Position numbers and translations under genes: made by a program. The notes under the pieces are model-generated. The model worked only from the letters and a program-made list of their open reading frames with translations, searched no databases and was not told the DNA's origin. Below, piece by piece: positions 1 through 13,500 of a stretch of 64,000 nt of DNA (its first letter is position 1; every line of letters starts with the position of its first letter). This DNA is from [Phialemoniopsis] sp. UDSM-2020 (Eukaryota; Ascomycota; Sordariomycetes; Thyridiales; Thyridiaceae). Location of the stretch: positions 2,728,001 to 2,792,000 of the forward strand of contig JAEILZ010000005.1 in NCBI GenBank assembly GCA_018873225.1, written 5' to 3'.

Positions 1-3000
1 CTGTGTGGCAAGAAAAGACACTGGAGGATTGCTTGGGACCTCTGAAGTCTCCCCTCGTTGCCATGAGATTGCAGACAGCTTGACGTAGAACAGAGCCGAG
101 GTTTGAGAGTGCCATTGCTTTCCAAGCTGCTCGAAAGGAATAAGATAGAACTGAATCCCCAGGTGTGTTATTGTCTACCAATGCTGACTGAGACGGTCAG
201 GCTCAGCCCTCGATCCTCGTCCAAATTTAGCAACCCGCCCCCAACATTGCGGGTCGTCGGTGGCCTTGCAATTTCACCATGACATGCTGGGTCGTTTACC
301 GAGATATCAAGGATATGTTCAAATCCAGGAGCAATAATGTCAGATTAGAGGCCGCCGAAGAAACGTGGCAGGTCCGGGTTTAAAGCTAGCACCGACCGCC
401 CGAGAGACTTTAGGAAGGTCTGGGACAGTTTGGTGCGGCTGAGCAGGAAGTCAAATACCTACCTAATGTATAAGTCCTCAGAATGGGACCAGGTGGATGG
501 CCAGCTGGAATGCCCGGCGGGCTTTGGCGGTTTGTGGCGTTGGAAATGCGCCTCGCCGGGGTGCCGCTAGCCCTTCAGCTCCGTGGAGCTGTGACAAGGA
601 GCTGCTTGAAGAATCTCGGCTGCCAAGACGGAGCTCCGCCCGGGGTGTACAAGGGGTCCCGGACGTCTTTATTCTCAATCGCGTCGGGCGCAGGGCGGTT
701 TTAGGGTCATACCAACTCTCAGTCCAATTGGAGAGATCGAACATCCGAACATGCATGTTGCATTATTAGCGAAGAGCATGAAAAGTTTAACCATGTGCAT
801 GCCACGATGCTCAGCTTGACTAGATTACGGGCCGGACTGACTCGAGAGAGCCGACGTGCAGTCTCATGGCGATTTCCCCCAGGCTATCGTGCAATTGCTC
901 AAATGATCGACACTGCATGTCTGCGGGTGAGGCGTTGTTATCCGCCGCCGTCAGCCGAAAACCCGCATTGTCAATTGTGCATGTGTCAGTTTGCGAATGA
1001 TGGGAGCTAGATGGGGAGAGAGCCAAGGGCCGCGAACAGTGGACTTTGAGACAAGACCTTCACGTCAGGGCCGAGATGCTGGTCTTGTCTTTGAGAGACT
1101 GCAATGGCACCATTCGACACTGACACTTGTCAACCTAGTCTGGCTTTCCCCAGAAAGCTAGGGCCGTTCCCTCGATCGGACGTTGTGAGGCTCAATTGTA
1201 AAGTGGCACTGACTCGGGAGCCAGTTCTAGACTGCCGAGTAGTGAGACAACAAGACAGCTGTCAGACTTGGCTGGCTCAACAGCAGAGACATGCCCAGAC
1301 GAACAAGAAAACCAAGATGATGATGAATCATAGGCATATTCATCAAATGTGATCTGATGTGAGTGAACTGAACTCCACCCTCAACTTTAAGTACCAAATG
1401 AGATTTGGATGGGCGGTGAAGAACAGGGGCAATCCCACTGATGGGGGCCCCTTGCGAAGATCCCCAGAGCATTAGGGGTCTCTGCCCGCTAACTGCATAA
1501 GATGCATAGCTGCCAAGGTCCAAGGCGACATGGTGCCATGGCGGAAGGGCCGGGTGGATGTTGGAGCTACCTTCGTACCTTTGACGAGGAACTGCTGCGT
1601 GTCGCGGTAACGAACCGCGCATGTTCGTCATTTCTGTTAGTAGCGGCCATCCCAATCCCGCTGCCTGGCATCGCGTGGCTCCTTTTTTATCCTTTGCTAG
1701 TCCTGAAAATAAAAAAAAAGGGGACTAGAAGCCGTTGCTCAGGTAGCCCTCGTAGCCCTCGAGGTAGTGCAAGGGTGGTGGCGCAGAGCAGCCCGCTTTG
1801 GGTGTTAGTGTGCGCCGCAACAAGAGCAGAGATGGAGATCCACACAAGCAAACAAGTCCAGAAAAAAGCCAGAAAAGGGCTGGGCAACGCCAGATATCTC
1901 CACCAGCGTGGAAAGGGGGGAGTGCCGGTCCATCCCTTTGCCCCTCCCTGCCCTTTTCCAAGTCTTGCAGACTAGATCACAAGAGAGAGAGAGAGAAAAA
2001 ATAGAAGCCAGTGCTCGTAATGGGTTGGCCGGTTCGGCCGACCTGTCGATCATGGCATGTCAGGATCCTCGTATCCCTGAAGATCCAAGATCCGTACGAC
2101 CTGGATGAACACAGACCTGCAAAAAACCACACGAGACCAGATTTCCTCGATTTCGGGGATTTCCATCTGACAAGCATGCAGCTGGCAACGGAGGGTCCCC
2201 CCCTCGTGTGCCCAACCTGATCCTAGCATGAGCAACCTGGTCGTCATCGCACTAATGATGCGACTACCTGGATAGCTTGCTTGTGATTTTTCCTCGACTT
2301 TTTTATTTTGCTCAAACTCGAGGGACGATCGCGAGTTGTGTGACGCATGCCATGCCATTTTGCAAGGTGTCGTTCGTTTACGATGGATGATAACAACAAA
2401 TGCTGCCGGCCCTGGCCGGTGATGCTGCAGAGCAGGCTTTGGCGAGCACAACATGTACTGGGATGAATGCAATAGAACCTTGAACTGGTCCGGGGTTAGT
2501 AGGCAGGTAGGTAGGGTTTCCAGTCTTGCTTGACCGCTTCTCTCTCTGGCGTAGGTATTGCTCCGATTCAATGTATCAAATGCACTCTCTTCTGAGACGA
2601 TGATGGGAGCGAACAACGGGGAGATTCGATCAGGGAAGGCTCGATGTTGTCTAGCTGCTACTTTACTTTACCTTTTCTAAGTAAAGTACGTACTTCCCTA
2701 TGGGCTGCGTGCGTGTCATTGTTCCGAGACCTACCTAGTAAATATCGACTTCTAGAATGTATGTTCTGTCTCTCCTTTTTGCAACTTTCGCCTTCTGCTT
2801 TGCTCCATCAACACCACTCCAACCTGGGCCTAGATGCACATGACCATTACTCGAGCACCAAACAGAGTCGCCCTGCCTCCGTCTTTTGTCCCAGATTCAG
2901 TAAGGACAATGCTCCATTGGGCATACTTTTGACTGACCTGATGAGGGTTTCAGACTATTTGATCGTTCTTTGTTCGATTTGGACCAAGTGACGCGAGTTT

Positions 3001-3620
3001 GGTGCGGTAGATCCGCCTCGGCTGAGCTCCACCACCACATCCACCTTCAATCCACCCTCGTCCACATCATCCACACAACCTCGACTAGGGTGAGCCGGCA
3101 ACGCCAGCAACGCCATCAGACCTCATCCCGGCCCAGCTCTGAATTCACCATCAGCATCAGCTCCCAAGCCTCCTCCTCCTCCTGGCAACCCCAGTCAAAA
3201 GCTCCCCACTCCCCCCCCCCCCCTTGCACGTCCGTTCATCTGTACCGTACTCCTGTCCTTCACCTTGACTTCTCTTCCCTTCAGCCTTATTAAAAGTCAA
3301 TCAAAGTCCTGCAGAACCACAACTAGATTGCATATGCATACATACCCGGCTTCCGCCCCCAGCTTTTCGAAACTTTTTTTCTTGAAATCAATTGCTCCTG
3401 CTTCCCCGGACATATAAGCCAGGCCTTCGCTCCGAAGCTTGCTCAAGATTCCAGACTGCATACATCACGCTGCCAATAGTCAACTTGTAATAGCACCCAT
3501 CAGCTGAAGCATTGGTTGCCTACACTCCGGATATGTACTCGGCCGCATCTACTTCATAGGTGCAAAGTCGACAAGAAGACGGCAAAATCCCTAGGCGGAA
3601 CAAATCTAATACCATCGACC
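1..3620. other. Gene-free 5' stretch and cyclin leader
   Basis: I see no convincing coding region here. Open frames are short, overlap on both strands, and resemble no family. The segment includes a GA dinucleotide run near 1982-1996, CT-rich tracts and a 13-base C run at 3211-3223. A TATA-like sequence lies near 3410, about 200 bp before the cyclin start. The last kilobase is probably promoter and a long pyrimidine-rich leader of the downstream cyclin gene. That reading is an inference from position and composition only. Confidence 0.5.
3211..3223 (+). repeat. Poly-C tract (13 bases)
   Basis: An uninterrupted run of 13 cytosines sits in the pyrimidine-rich region about 400 bp upstream of the cyclin start. 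It is a simple homopolymer, with no function shown by the sequence, and it is a likely site of length error or polymorphism. Confidence 0.9.
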
Positions 3621-4630
3621 ATGAGGAGGGACGTGAAATATGTTGACTCGGGGGATGAGTCCGACTTTGACGAGGAGTACTTTGAGAGGACATATCGGCC
3701 TCTGTCCAATCTGCCAACACCGCCCATGTCAAGCAAGAGCTCTCCCTTCCAGAGCCCCCAAGTCTCTCCAGATCCGTCTACCACATTGGACTCTGGGTTA
3801 TTTGGTATGTAACTACTCTTGATTAACATGACATTTTGTCTGGTATCTCGTCATAAATTACTAACACATCAACATCAGGCCCTGCTGTGCATCTCGTGAA
3901 CCTCTTGCCATCAGCGGCATCATTGGCCACGCCTTCAGTTCCACTTGTCCAATCAATGCTCGCGAGAGCCAACTTGCCGCTAGAGACCATTGCATTGGCC
4001 GTCTGCATTCTGGATTCTCTCGACAGCAAGTTTGCCCGTACCTGGCGTCTATCTTGCCCGTTGGCATCTTCCGACAGCAGCTTCGGCTCTAGGCGGTACA
4101 CATTGCCTGCAAGCCCCGTATCCTTCAAGCAATCGCACATCGACTTCGTGCGGCCAGAGGTCATTGTCTTGTGCGCATTGATCATTGCCATCAAGTTTAG
4201 CCAGGACCTCGAGGAATCGACGCGGTATTACGCCTTTGCCTGGGGCCATGATCTGTGGTCATGCGAGCAAATCAACTTTACCGAAAATCGCATCATGGAG
4301 AGCCTGGACTACCGTATCATGCCACTCATGGACCAGGAGGTCATCGAGGTTGCCATGGCGGATATGAAGCGCGCCGGCAAATACGCAACCGCGCAGCAGA
4401 AGGCGACAGGTTTCGGCCCGGAAGCCGCCCACGCCAGGGCCCTGAGCACCGGCGAGGCGGTATTTGGCCTGGGTCTGCAGCTCACACCTGCCGAGACCCC
4501 AGGCGCGCCGGAAGGGTGTGGTCTGGCAAGCACACTGGGCGAGTACACCCAGGCCGCCTTCTCACCACCACCCACCATCACCCCGGAATCTCTTCACCTG
4601 CCTACCGGCCACTGTGGAGCACACCCCTGA
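3621..4630 (+). CDS. Cyclin, Pcl/Pho80-like
   Basis: Two exons, 3621-3804 and 3879-4630, give 311 residues. The 74-bp intron has a GTATGT donor, a CTAAC branch site and a CAG acceptor, and it is phase 1. The start is the ATG at 3621, because the longer frame upstream begins only at a TTG. The N-terminus is acidic and Ser/Pro-rich (residues 1-60). A cyclin box follows: 'RPEVIVLCALIIAIKFSQD' near the middle, then 'NFTENRIMESLDYRIMP', which matches the cyclin helix where the protein commits to its kinase. Family members bind cyclin-dependent kinases of the Pho85/Cdk5 type and control cell-cycle entry or nutrient responses. Assignment to the Pcl branch rather than another short fungal cyclin is inference. 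The C-terminal 80 residues are Pro/Gly-rich and look disordered. Confidence 0.85.
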
Positions 4631-5766
4631 CGATCTCCGGGAAAAAACAAGATTTTGATTGCATCGAGGCTTCGGGAAGGCCACTGGGAGTTCTTTTTGG
4701 CTTGGGATACTCTGCATTTATTCATCATTATCTAAGCGTCACATTGCGGCAGCTCCAGCGCAGGGTTGCATCGCTCTGGACTGGTCCATGCTCGTTGCAC
4801 ATATGTCTCTCTAATCAGCATTTATTCGTTTTGACGACAGACTCAAGGCATTCGGAGGCAGGACTTTCAGCAGCACATTTGCTTACTCATGGATCATTGT
4901 GTTTTGACTTTTCTGCTTGTGGAGGATCAGGGCGGGCGTTTTCGGGAATACTGCATACTCAAGGCGTCAAGGGGGAAGTGCATGGTCAGCGACGAGGTGT
5001 ATGAAAAGACCTCACGGGTAGCGGCATCGTCATCATCAGCAGTATCATCAATATACCCCCGGTCTGGATGTCTGGCTGTATGGACATAGCATCACAGTAT
5101 TAATCAACATTTTTAATTCCTCACACCAGCTCCCTGTCACTGTTACCATTCTTACTCTCTATGCACTCTGGGTCCCGTGTGAAGTGCAGGCGGACAGGGC
5201 TAGGCCGGGGAAAAGCAATTGACTCTTTTTCACAGTGTGGCCGCGTCATCCCGCAGTCGACATCGTCGGCAGATATGTCCTTCGCCGTAGTGGAGGTGGC
5301 CAAAGATGCAGGGTCGTAGCGAGACCAGACTTGGCCTGGAAAGAGCCGCAATCTATTTGGGTTCCGTGTCATTGGTCAGCCTTTTCCCAGAAATTGATGT
5401 ACACACACACACTCCCATCCTCTTAGACTGGGGTAGTTTAGCCGCCCGTCTGGACTGCATCCAGCTCGCTTATCCAGGTATTGCTTGTTTCCTTGCTTCC
5501 CCGATATCGCGATGGGAATGATGATGGTGGATAGATCACGCAATGGATAGTCATTAACACATAGGAAGAGTTTTCTACACGTAAAGCGCGGCAAGAGAAC
5601 CGAGCTTGATTCCATCTACGTAGCGTTGTCATCCCACATCTAAAGTCTAACCCATTCGTCCGTCCGGCAGCAAGATGTCATCCCAAACCAACCCAGTCCC
5701 GTCCATCCCCGAGCCCGTTTCCATTTCCCATTACCAAACCGATGCCGGCCTATATACACCCTTGTT
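4631..5766. other. Convergent 3' intergenic region
   Basis: This is about 1.1 kb between the cyclin (+) and the PNP oxidase (-), which converge here. Only short overlapping open frames are present, and none resembles a known protein. A short AC dinucleotide run occurs at 5401-5412. It probably holds both 3' untranslated regions. Confidence 0.6.
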
Positions 5767-6731
5767 TTACGGACTCAACCTCTCCAGAGTCCACTCGGAC
5801 CCCTCTAGCCCCTGACCCTCCTTGAGCTGCCCTCCCTCCTCCTCCTCGGCGCCCACCCTTTCGTACACGAACCGGTCGTGCAGGCGGTTCTGCCGGCCTT
5901 GCCAGAACTCGACCCGGTCCGGCACGATGCGCAGCCCGCCCCAGAACTCCGGCACCGGCACGTCCTCGACGCCGTCGAACTTGTCCTCGGCCTCGCGCAC
6001 CCAGCGCTCGAGCTGCGCGCGCCCGTCGTCACCGTCCGTCCCCGAGTCGGGCTTGAGCACGGCGCTCTGCCGGCTCGCCCACGCGCCGAGGCGGCTGCCC
6101 CGCACGCGCGTCGAGTAGTACGCCTGGCTCTCCTCTCGCGAGAGCCTCTCGGCCCGCCCCTCGACGCGGACCTGCCGCTCCTGCGCCTCCCACCAGAACG
6201 TCAGCGAGGCGTGGGCGTTGGTCGCGAGGTCGGCGCCCTTGCGCGAGTAGGCGCCGAAGTTGGAGTAGACGACGAAACCCCGGGGGTCGAGCTCCTTGAG
6301 GTAGACCATGCGGGCCGAGACGCGGCCCGAGGGCAGCGAGGCCGTCGACAGCGTGCACGTCTCCGGGTGGGCGATCTTATTGCTGGGGCCGTCGGATTCC
6401 GCCTTGTTGAAGGCGTGGGCGGCGCTGAACCACGCGTGGAACTGCGTGATGGGGCTCGAGGGGTCGAGGTCCGCGCGCCGGAGGCCGAGCAGCTCGTGCT
6501 TTGTGAACTGCTCGGCGGCGCCGCTCGTGCCTGCGCCGGTGGGCGCGACTTTGATGTAGAAGTTATGTTAGAGCAGAGTTACACTTGGCCGTAAGGCTCA
6601 TGACTAGTCACATCAGCAGCAAGGATGGTGGGGATGTGGTAATCACCTCTTATACTGCTGTAGACATGCAAGTGAAGCTAAGACTTACAGATGAGCTTCT
6701 CCTGATCTTTCTGTGGGGGATGAAGTGCCAT
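5767..6731 (-). CDS. pdx3: Pyridoxamine 5'-phosphate oxidase (PNPOx)
   Basis: On the minus strand, exon 1 is 6731-6689 and exon 2 is 6548-5767, giving 274 residues. The 140-bp intron starts GTAAGT and ends with a less usual AAAG acceptor 14 bases after a CTAAC site. The join restores the 'KLIFAP' start seen in fungal Pdx3 proteins. The enzyme oxidises pyridoxine or pyridoxamine phosphate to pyridoxal 5'-phosphate using FMN, the last step of vitamin B6 cofactor supply and salvage. The FMN-binding split barrel is visible ('SARMVYLKELDPRGFVVYSN', then 'ATNAHASLTFWWEAQERQVR'). The C-terminal dimerisation block has 'FWQGRQNRLHDR' and ends 'ERLSP', the usual family terminus. An acidic insert (Glu/Gly-rich) lies just before that end. 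Codon third positions are strongly GC-rich. Confidence 0.93.
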
Positions 6732-7580
6732 TCTTCTGACTGTGGCTGCTAAATGTATCGAGCGTGATAAAATGAGTCGTTGCATCAAAGTGCTCACTCA
6801 ACTCACGACTTCACATAAAAAGAGTGAGAAGAGTATTTAAAAGCAGGTCAGAGTAACCGAATTGCTACTAAAGATAGACAATAAGCCCAACTGGCGGCCT
6901 AACGTGCATGTGTCTTCCGTTTGCTTGTGCGTTGTCGACGGGAACGAAGATCGAGACTTGATCAGTGGGCTGATTGACTCACAAGTAACCTGACATTTCT
7001 CAGGGTCACTGCACCTCAACGAGGATTTGGTGAGGGTTTCCCATGGGGCGCGGCCTGCTAAGCAGAAACGCCCCCAAGCCTCACCTGTCATGACGTTGTC
7101 GGGACTGCTAGCGCTAAAAATGGCACGCTAAAGACCACATGCGGCTCCCCTCCAGGGCTGGCTCACGGCAGACAAAAGTATACACACACACTGAACATAC
7201 ACAAAACGTTGACGAGAACATACAAAAACATAGAGAACACACATATAATAAACGCACAGGGGTATCTAAACTAAGCAAATACAGATATATGTACCAAATA
7301 ACGCCAAATACACGTATATACATGTACGTATATACGGATGTATCCCAATGCAAAACGATTTCACCTCACGAGCTACAATGAGCCTGAGCTGTTACGTCTA
7401 AAATGCCTATTACGTCTCTCTCTCTCTCTCTCTCTCTCTGACACACACACATATGGCCGAGCTAAAGGAGCAAAAAGCCATATGGTAGCGAAATCATACA
7501 ACTTTTTCTATCTCCCGTGCTTTTCTCTGGTGCCAAACGAACAGAACATGACCAATCTAGTGTTCGCAACGAAATAAATT
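6732..7580. other. Intergenic region, PNPOx promoter and ura2 3' side
   Basis: About 850 bp upstream of the PNP oxidase and downstream of the CPSase-ATCase gene. No coding sequence is supported. The distal half (7170-7480) is AT-rich, with alternating ACAC and TATA/TACG steps, and includes a CT run. It probably contains the 3' untranslated region of ura2 and the promoter of pdx3. Confidence 0.55.
7415..7450 (+). repeat. (TC)n followed by (AC)n microsatellite
   Basis: Roughly 12 TC units at 7415-7439 are followed after one base by five AC units at 7441-7450. It lies about 130 bp past the stop codon of the ura2-type gene. It is a simple-sequence repeat likely to vary in length between isolates. 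Confidence 0.95.
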
Positions 7581-10500
7581 CTAATGAGACATGACCAAAG
7601 CCAGCAGAGCCATCCGGCAGTACAAGCCATACCTCATCTACACAAAAGTTAGCATTGTCTCGCCGCGCAGTAGGGCTAGAGGGGAAATAAACTCACCTGT
7701 CGGAAGTAGGCAGCACGCTGGTCAAAGTCAATCTCCTCCGCAATCTCCTCGTTCCTTGGCAACGGGTGCAGGACGACCATGTTGGTCTTAGCGTGACGAA
7801 GCGTCGCGTTGTCGATCCTGTACGAACCCTTGACCTTGTTGTAGTCCTCTTCGTTCGGGAACCTCTCCTTCTGCACCCGGGTCATGTAGAGAACATCGCT
7901 TCCGGCGATGATCTCGGGGGTGAGCGACTCCGACTCACATAGCAGTTGTCCACGGCTGCGGAGCTCCTCCCTGAGCTTCGCAGGCAGGGCGAGGGCCTTG
8001 GGTGCTACAAGCTGCACCTGCACGTGGTAGTGACGGAGCAGGTGCACCAGAGAGTGCACAGGACGTCCGTACAGGAGATCACCCACAAATGTGATGGTCA
8101 AGCCTTGCACCGTTCCGAGTTCCTCCCGAATGGTGAACAGGTCCAGGAACGCCTGAGTGGGGTGCTCCTTGCTGCCGTTACCGGCGTTGATGACGGGCAC
8201 CGGCGAGTACTTCTTTGCAACGTCGACGCAGTTCTCGTCGGGGTGACGCAGGACAATCGCGTCTCCGTACTGACCAAGAGTCCGCAGGGTGTCTTGCAGG
8301 CTCTCGCCCTTCTGAACAGAAGACGTCGAGGTAGCCACAGGAATCGTTCTGCCGCCCAGTCGCTGCATGGCTGCATCAAAAGACGATGAGGTGCGGGTAG
8401 ACGGTTCGTAGAACAGCGTGCAGAGGACCCGGCCCCGAAGGAGGTCGAGCACACCTTCACGCTGCACTAGGAGTCGCATCTCCTGAGCAACAGTCAAGAG
8501 GAGGTGGAGGTCTGATCGGCCAAGGTCTGTCACAGACAGGAGCGATCGGTGCTTGAAGCCTGACTGTTGGGCCAAGAGGTCCTGCAGGTTGGATGGCACC
8601 AGGGAGTCACGGGGAAGGTACGACGGCCCCAGCTCGGGGGTGCTGGCCTTAGCCGCCGGCGGAAGGATGCCAAAGGCCGAGTCGATGTTCCTAGACCGGG
8701 TCGGCGGGCGAGCGCTAGCAAGCAGCGAGGGACGGCGATCGAAAGGAGACTCCCTGTCTGGGATGGGGGTCTGTTGAGTTGGCTTGAGGGGCGGTGACAG
8801 TGGGGGAAGGGCACCGTAGGACGACATGTCCTTGCCCTCGGGAGCAACGGGAAGCACACCGCCATCGAGGCAGACAACCTTGTCCATGAAGGTGACTCGC
8901 TGCACGGCGCCCCTCATGGTGCGGCCCTCGAAAGGCGACCAGATGTCAGAGGAGGACACGACGTAAGGTCGGTTCAACTCAACCTCGACCGTCGTTCCAA
9001 CCTGCTCATGGAGCTCAAAGATCTCCATAGGGTTGGTGTGGAGACGAGTCTTGATGTCGTCGAGAGTCAGCTTGCCCTCAGAAACTGAAGTGAGCAGCAG
9101 GGGCAGAGCATCGACGATGCCAGAGGAAGTACCGGCGGTCTTCTTCAGTGAGTGAGCCAGCTGGTACGGAAGGCTTCCAACAGAAAAAACATCGATGGTG
9201 TCCAGGTGTTCCCAGAGGGCAGTCTGGTCCTCGAAGGTCGGGAGAAGCTGGCAGCCAGAATAGTCCCTCTGGGACAAGTACAGGGAGTAGATGGAAACGT
9301 CACAAGTGACGCTCAGTCCCTTCTCCTTGCTCAGAGCGATCAGGCGGATGTCCTCCTTGGTGGTCACATTAGTGACGTGGATACGCCGGCTATGAAGGCT
9401 GGCCAGGAGGAGGATCGAGGCAAGATCAGTAGTCTTGGCATCGGTGACAATCGGCTTGTGGTCAGGCCAAGCGTCGAAATGAGCAGTGACGGCAGCAACC
9501 TTGCTAATGTTGTCAGAGAGGTGGTGGAATGGAATAAAGAGCGATCCGACCTCTCCCGCAACATGGCTGATCTGGTTGGCGTTGTTGGAGGTGGCTGCGA
9601 TCGAAAGGTTGAAGTCACAGTGCACACCGTCCCTGCTGTTGATCTGAGCGACCTTGAGAGTACGGGCGTCGGTGATTGAGCCGTCAACGCCCAGAGGCAT
9701 CACTCGCACCATGCTGAAACCAGAAGCGATGGACGCCTTGGTCACAGACTGCAGGTCGTGATTACCTTCCGACACCAAGCTGGGAACGAAAGCCGCAATG
9801 TTGATGAGACCAGGCAGGATAGCTCGCTGATGGCTAGTGTGATAATCCTGGATACTGATGCTCATCTCAAAGTGCCGTGCGATGGCCTCGACGAGGATCT
9901 TGGCGTTCTTGACGTTGGTCACCAGAGGAATCTGGTAGTCGACAGCCATACGTCTCGTCTGGTAACCCTTGCTCATGTAGTTGGCCGGTCGCCGGTACTT
10001 GTTGTTTGATGGGAGATTGATGTACAGATCGATCATGTTGTTCGACAAGTGCTGGGTGAGGGAGAACTCGGACTTCTGGGCATCCTTCTCGTCCCCGAGG
10101 GCCTCGAGGTACTGCACGGGAATGTTGTGCGCCTGGAGGAAGTCGGCAGTTCCCGCGGTGGCAAAGAGCTTGTATCCAAGCTTCTGCAATCTGGCGACAG
10201 AAGGAAGCATCTCCTTCTTGTCCCTGTAGGATCCGATAGACAACAGAATATTGTTCTTGGGAATCTTGAATCCGGTAGAAATGAGAGCCTTCAGGTAAGC
10301 CTCATACTTGTCGACACCGAAGCAAGCCACCTCTCCAGTCGAAGCCATTTCCACACCAAGAACCGGGTCAGCGCCAGACAGTCTAGAGAAGCTGAACTGA
10401 GGGACCTTGCAAGCGACCGCGTTGGCGATGCGCTCATGGGCAGGGTACTCCTCAACGGGCAGATTCATGATGGCCTTGGTCGCCATCTCGATAAGATCAA

Positions 10501-13500
10501 CTCCCATCACCTTTGAGACGAAGGGGAACGATCGAGAAGCACGGACATTACACTCGATGACCTTAATGTCATTGTCCTTGGCAATGAACTGGATGTTGAA
10601 AGGGCCGGTCACGTTAAGCGCGGCACCGATCTTGCGCGTGGCCTCCTCGATGCGGGCAATAGTGGTCTTCTCGAGATCCTGGGGCGGCAGAATAAGGGTA
10701 GCATCACCAGAGTGCACACCAGCATTCTCGACGTGCTCGGAGATGAAATGTCCGATAACCTGGCCGTCCTTGGCAACGGCATCCATCTCGATCTCCTTGG
10801 CATTCTCGATGTACTTGGTGATGACGACGGGGTGCTCGCGAGAAACCTCTGCAGCCTGCTGCAGGTACGATTCAAGATCTGCCTCCGAGTAGACCGTGTT
10901 CATGGCCGCACCTGACAGAACATAGGACGGCCGGACGAGCACGGGGAATGACACGTTGTTGCAGAACTCCTTGGCCTCCTCGAAGCTGGTCAGCTCCTTC
11001 CAGGTCGGCTGGTCAACCCCGATCCTATCAAGCATACGCGAGAACTTGTACCTGTTCTCCGCATTGTCGATCATCTCAGGCGACGTTCCCAGCACCTTAA
11101 CGCCAGACCGCAGCAGAGGGAGGGCAATGTTGTTGGGCGTCTGTCCACCCATAGCACCGAGCACTCCACTTGCGGCTTCCATCTGGTAGATGTCCAGCAC
11201 CGTCTCGAGGTTGATGTTCTCGAAGTAAAGCTTATCCGCTTCATCATAGTCTGTGCTCACGGTCTCTGGGTTGTAATTGACCATGATGGTCTTGAAGCCA
11301 GACTCGCGGAGGGTGCGGATAGCTCGGACGGAGCACCAGTCGAACTCGACAGAGGAGCCAATACGGTAGACGCCGGAGCCCAAGACCATCACACCGTGGT
11401 CGTCGAAGTTGACATCACTCTCTGAGGCGTTGTAAGTCAGGTACAGATAGTTTGTGAAAGCGGGGAATTCTGCAGCCACTGTGTCGATCTGCTTGACAAA
11501 GGGCGTGATGCCAGCCTCGAGACGCATACGGCGAATGTTCAGCTCGTTTGAGCTCCAGAACTTAGCCAGTTGACGATCGCTGAAGCCGAGCCTCTTGGCC
11601 TCGAGAATAAGGTTGGGTCGGGAGACAATGTCATTGGCAGAATACTGGCTCATGTCCTTGGCAAAATTGCTCAGGCCCTTGAGCTTGTGTAGGAACCACT
11701 TGTCAATCTTGGTCATCTCCCAGATCTTGTCGACCGAGTAACCGGCGTGCATGGCGTTGGCAATGGCAAACAGACGCTGGTCTGAGGGGGTCTGCAGCTC
11801 ATCGTCGATAGACATGAGGGCCTTGGTCTCATTGAAACCCAGGTTGTGGAAGTCGATGGAGCGGATGGCTTTTTGGATGGCCTCCTCAAAGGTGCGACCA
11901 ATGCTCATGACCTCGCCGATACTCTTCATGGACGAGCCCAGCTGTGTCGAGACACGGGTAAATTTCTTGAGATCCCAACGAGGCATCTTGACAACAACGT
12001 AATCCAGAGAGGGCTCGAAGCAGGCACATGTGACCTTGGTGACCGAGTTGGAGATGTCCTTGAGAGGGATGCCGAGACCGAGCTTAGCTGCAATGAAGGC
12101 CAGAGGGTACCCAGTCGCCTTGGAAGCCAGGGCAGAAGATCTGGACAATCTCGCGTTGACCTCGATGATGCAATACTCCCTCGAGAAGGGGTTGAGGGCG
12201 TATTGAATGTTGCACTCACCCACCACACCAAGGTGTCGAATGACGTTAACGGCAGTGGTTCGGAGCATGTTGTAGTCCTCATCAGACAAGGTCTGCGAAG
12301 GGGCAACGACGATGGAGTCACCCGTATGGATACCGAGAGGGTCGAAATTCTCCATGTTACAGACGGTGATACAGTTGTCCTGAGCGTCGCGGACGACTTC
12401 GTATTCGATCTCCTTCCAGCCCTTCATACTGCGCTCGATGAGCACCTGAGGGCTAGCTGCGAAAGCCTTGTTGCAGAGGTCGAGGAGCTCTGCCTCATTG
12501 TTGGCGAAGCCACTTCCAAGACCACCCAGCGCGTAGGCAGCGCGAACAATGACGGGGAAACCGATATCTTTCACGACATGCATTGCCTCCTCGACATTGT
12601 TGGCAGAGGCAGACTTGGCACACTTCTCGCCAATTGACTCCATGCTTCGTGCAAAGAGTTCGCGGTCCTCAGTAGTAATGATGGTATCGATAGGGGTACC
12701 GAGGACCTGGACGCCCAGACCAGCGAACTCGTCCTTGAGCTGAATACCAACCTGGAGAGCGGTCTGGCCACCAAAGGTGCAGTAGATAGCATCCGGACGC
12801 TCGTACTTGATCACCTTGCGAACAAAGTCGGCATTGACAGGGAGGAAGTAGACCTTGTCAGCCAAGCCCTTGGATGTTTGAATCGTGGCGATGTTGGGGT
12901 TGATAAGGACGGTGTAGATGCCCTCCTCCTTCAAAGCCTTGATGGCCTGACTACCGGAGTAGTCGAACTCTCCGGCTTGACCGATGCTCAGACCACCGCT
13001 GCCAAGAACGAGGACCTTCTTGACGTGCACGCGGGGATGAAGCTTGTTGTTCTCCTCTACAGTGCCGCCAGGGAAGCTGACTGGTTGAGCCAGTTGCTTG
13101 CTGTCCGCAGCGCACTTCATGACAGTGTTGATGAAGACGTCGAAAAGATATTCGGTATCGCGAGGTCCGGGTGTGCTTTCGGGATGGAATTGAACACTGA
13201 AGTAAGGCTTGTTCACATGCATGATGCCCTCGTTGCTGCCGTCATTGGCATTAACGAAAAGTTCCTCCCAGCCATTTGACAGGGTTTCGGCATTGACAGC
13301 GAAACCGTGGTTCTGCGAGGTAATGTGACATTTGCCAGTGACCATGCTTGTGCAGGGAATGTTGTGACCACGGTTACCAAATTTCATCTTGATAGTGCCA
13401 GCACCAGCAGCTCTGGCGAGGAGCTGATGGCCCAAGCAGATACCAAAGATGGGAGTGGCATTCTTAGCAATGGCGGCAGAAATCCGCGTGACCGTCTGCT

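Noticed and set aside
5878..6594. 238-codon plus-strand frame opposite the PNP oxidase
   Set aside because: A low-complexity shadow. The minus strand carries the conserved FMN-binding and C-terminal motifs.
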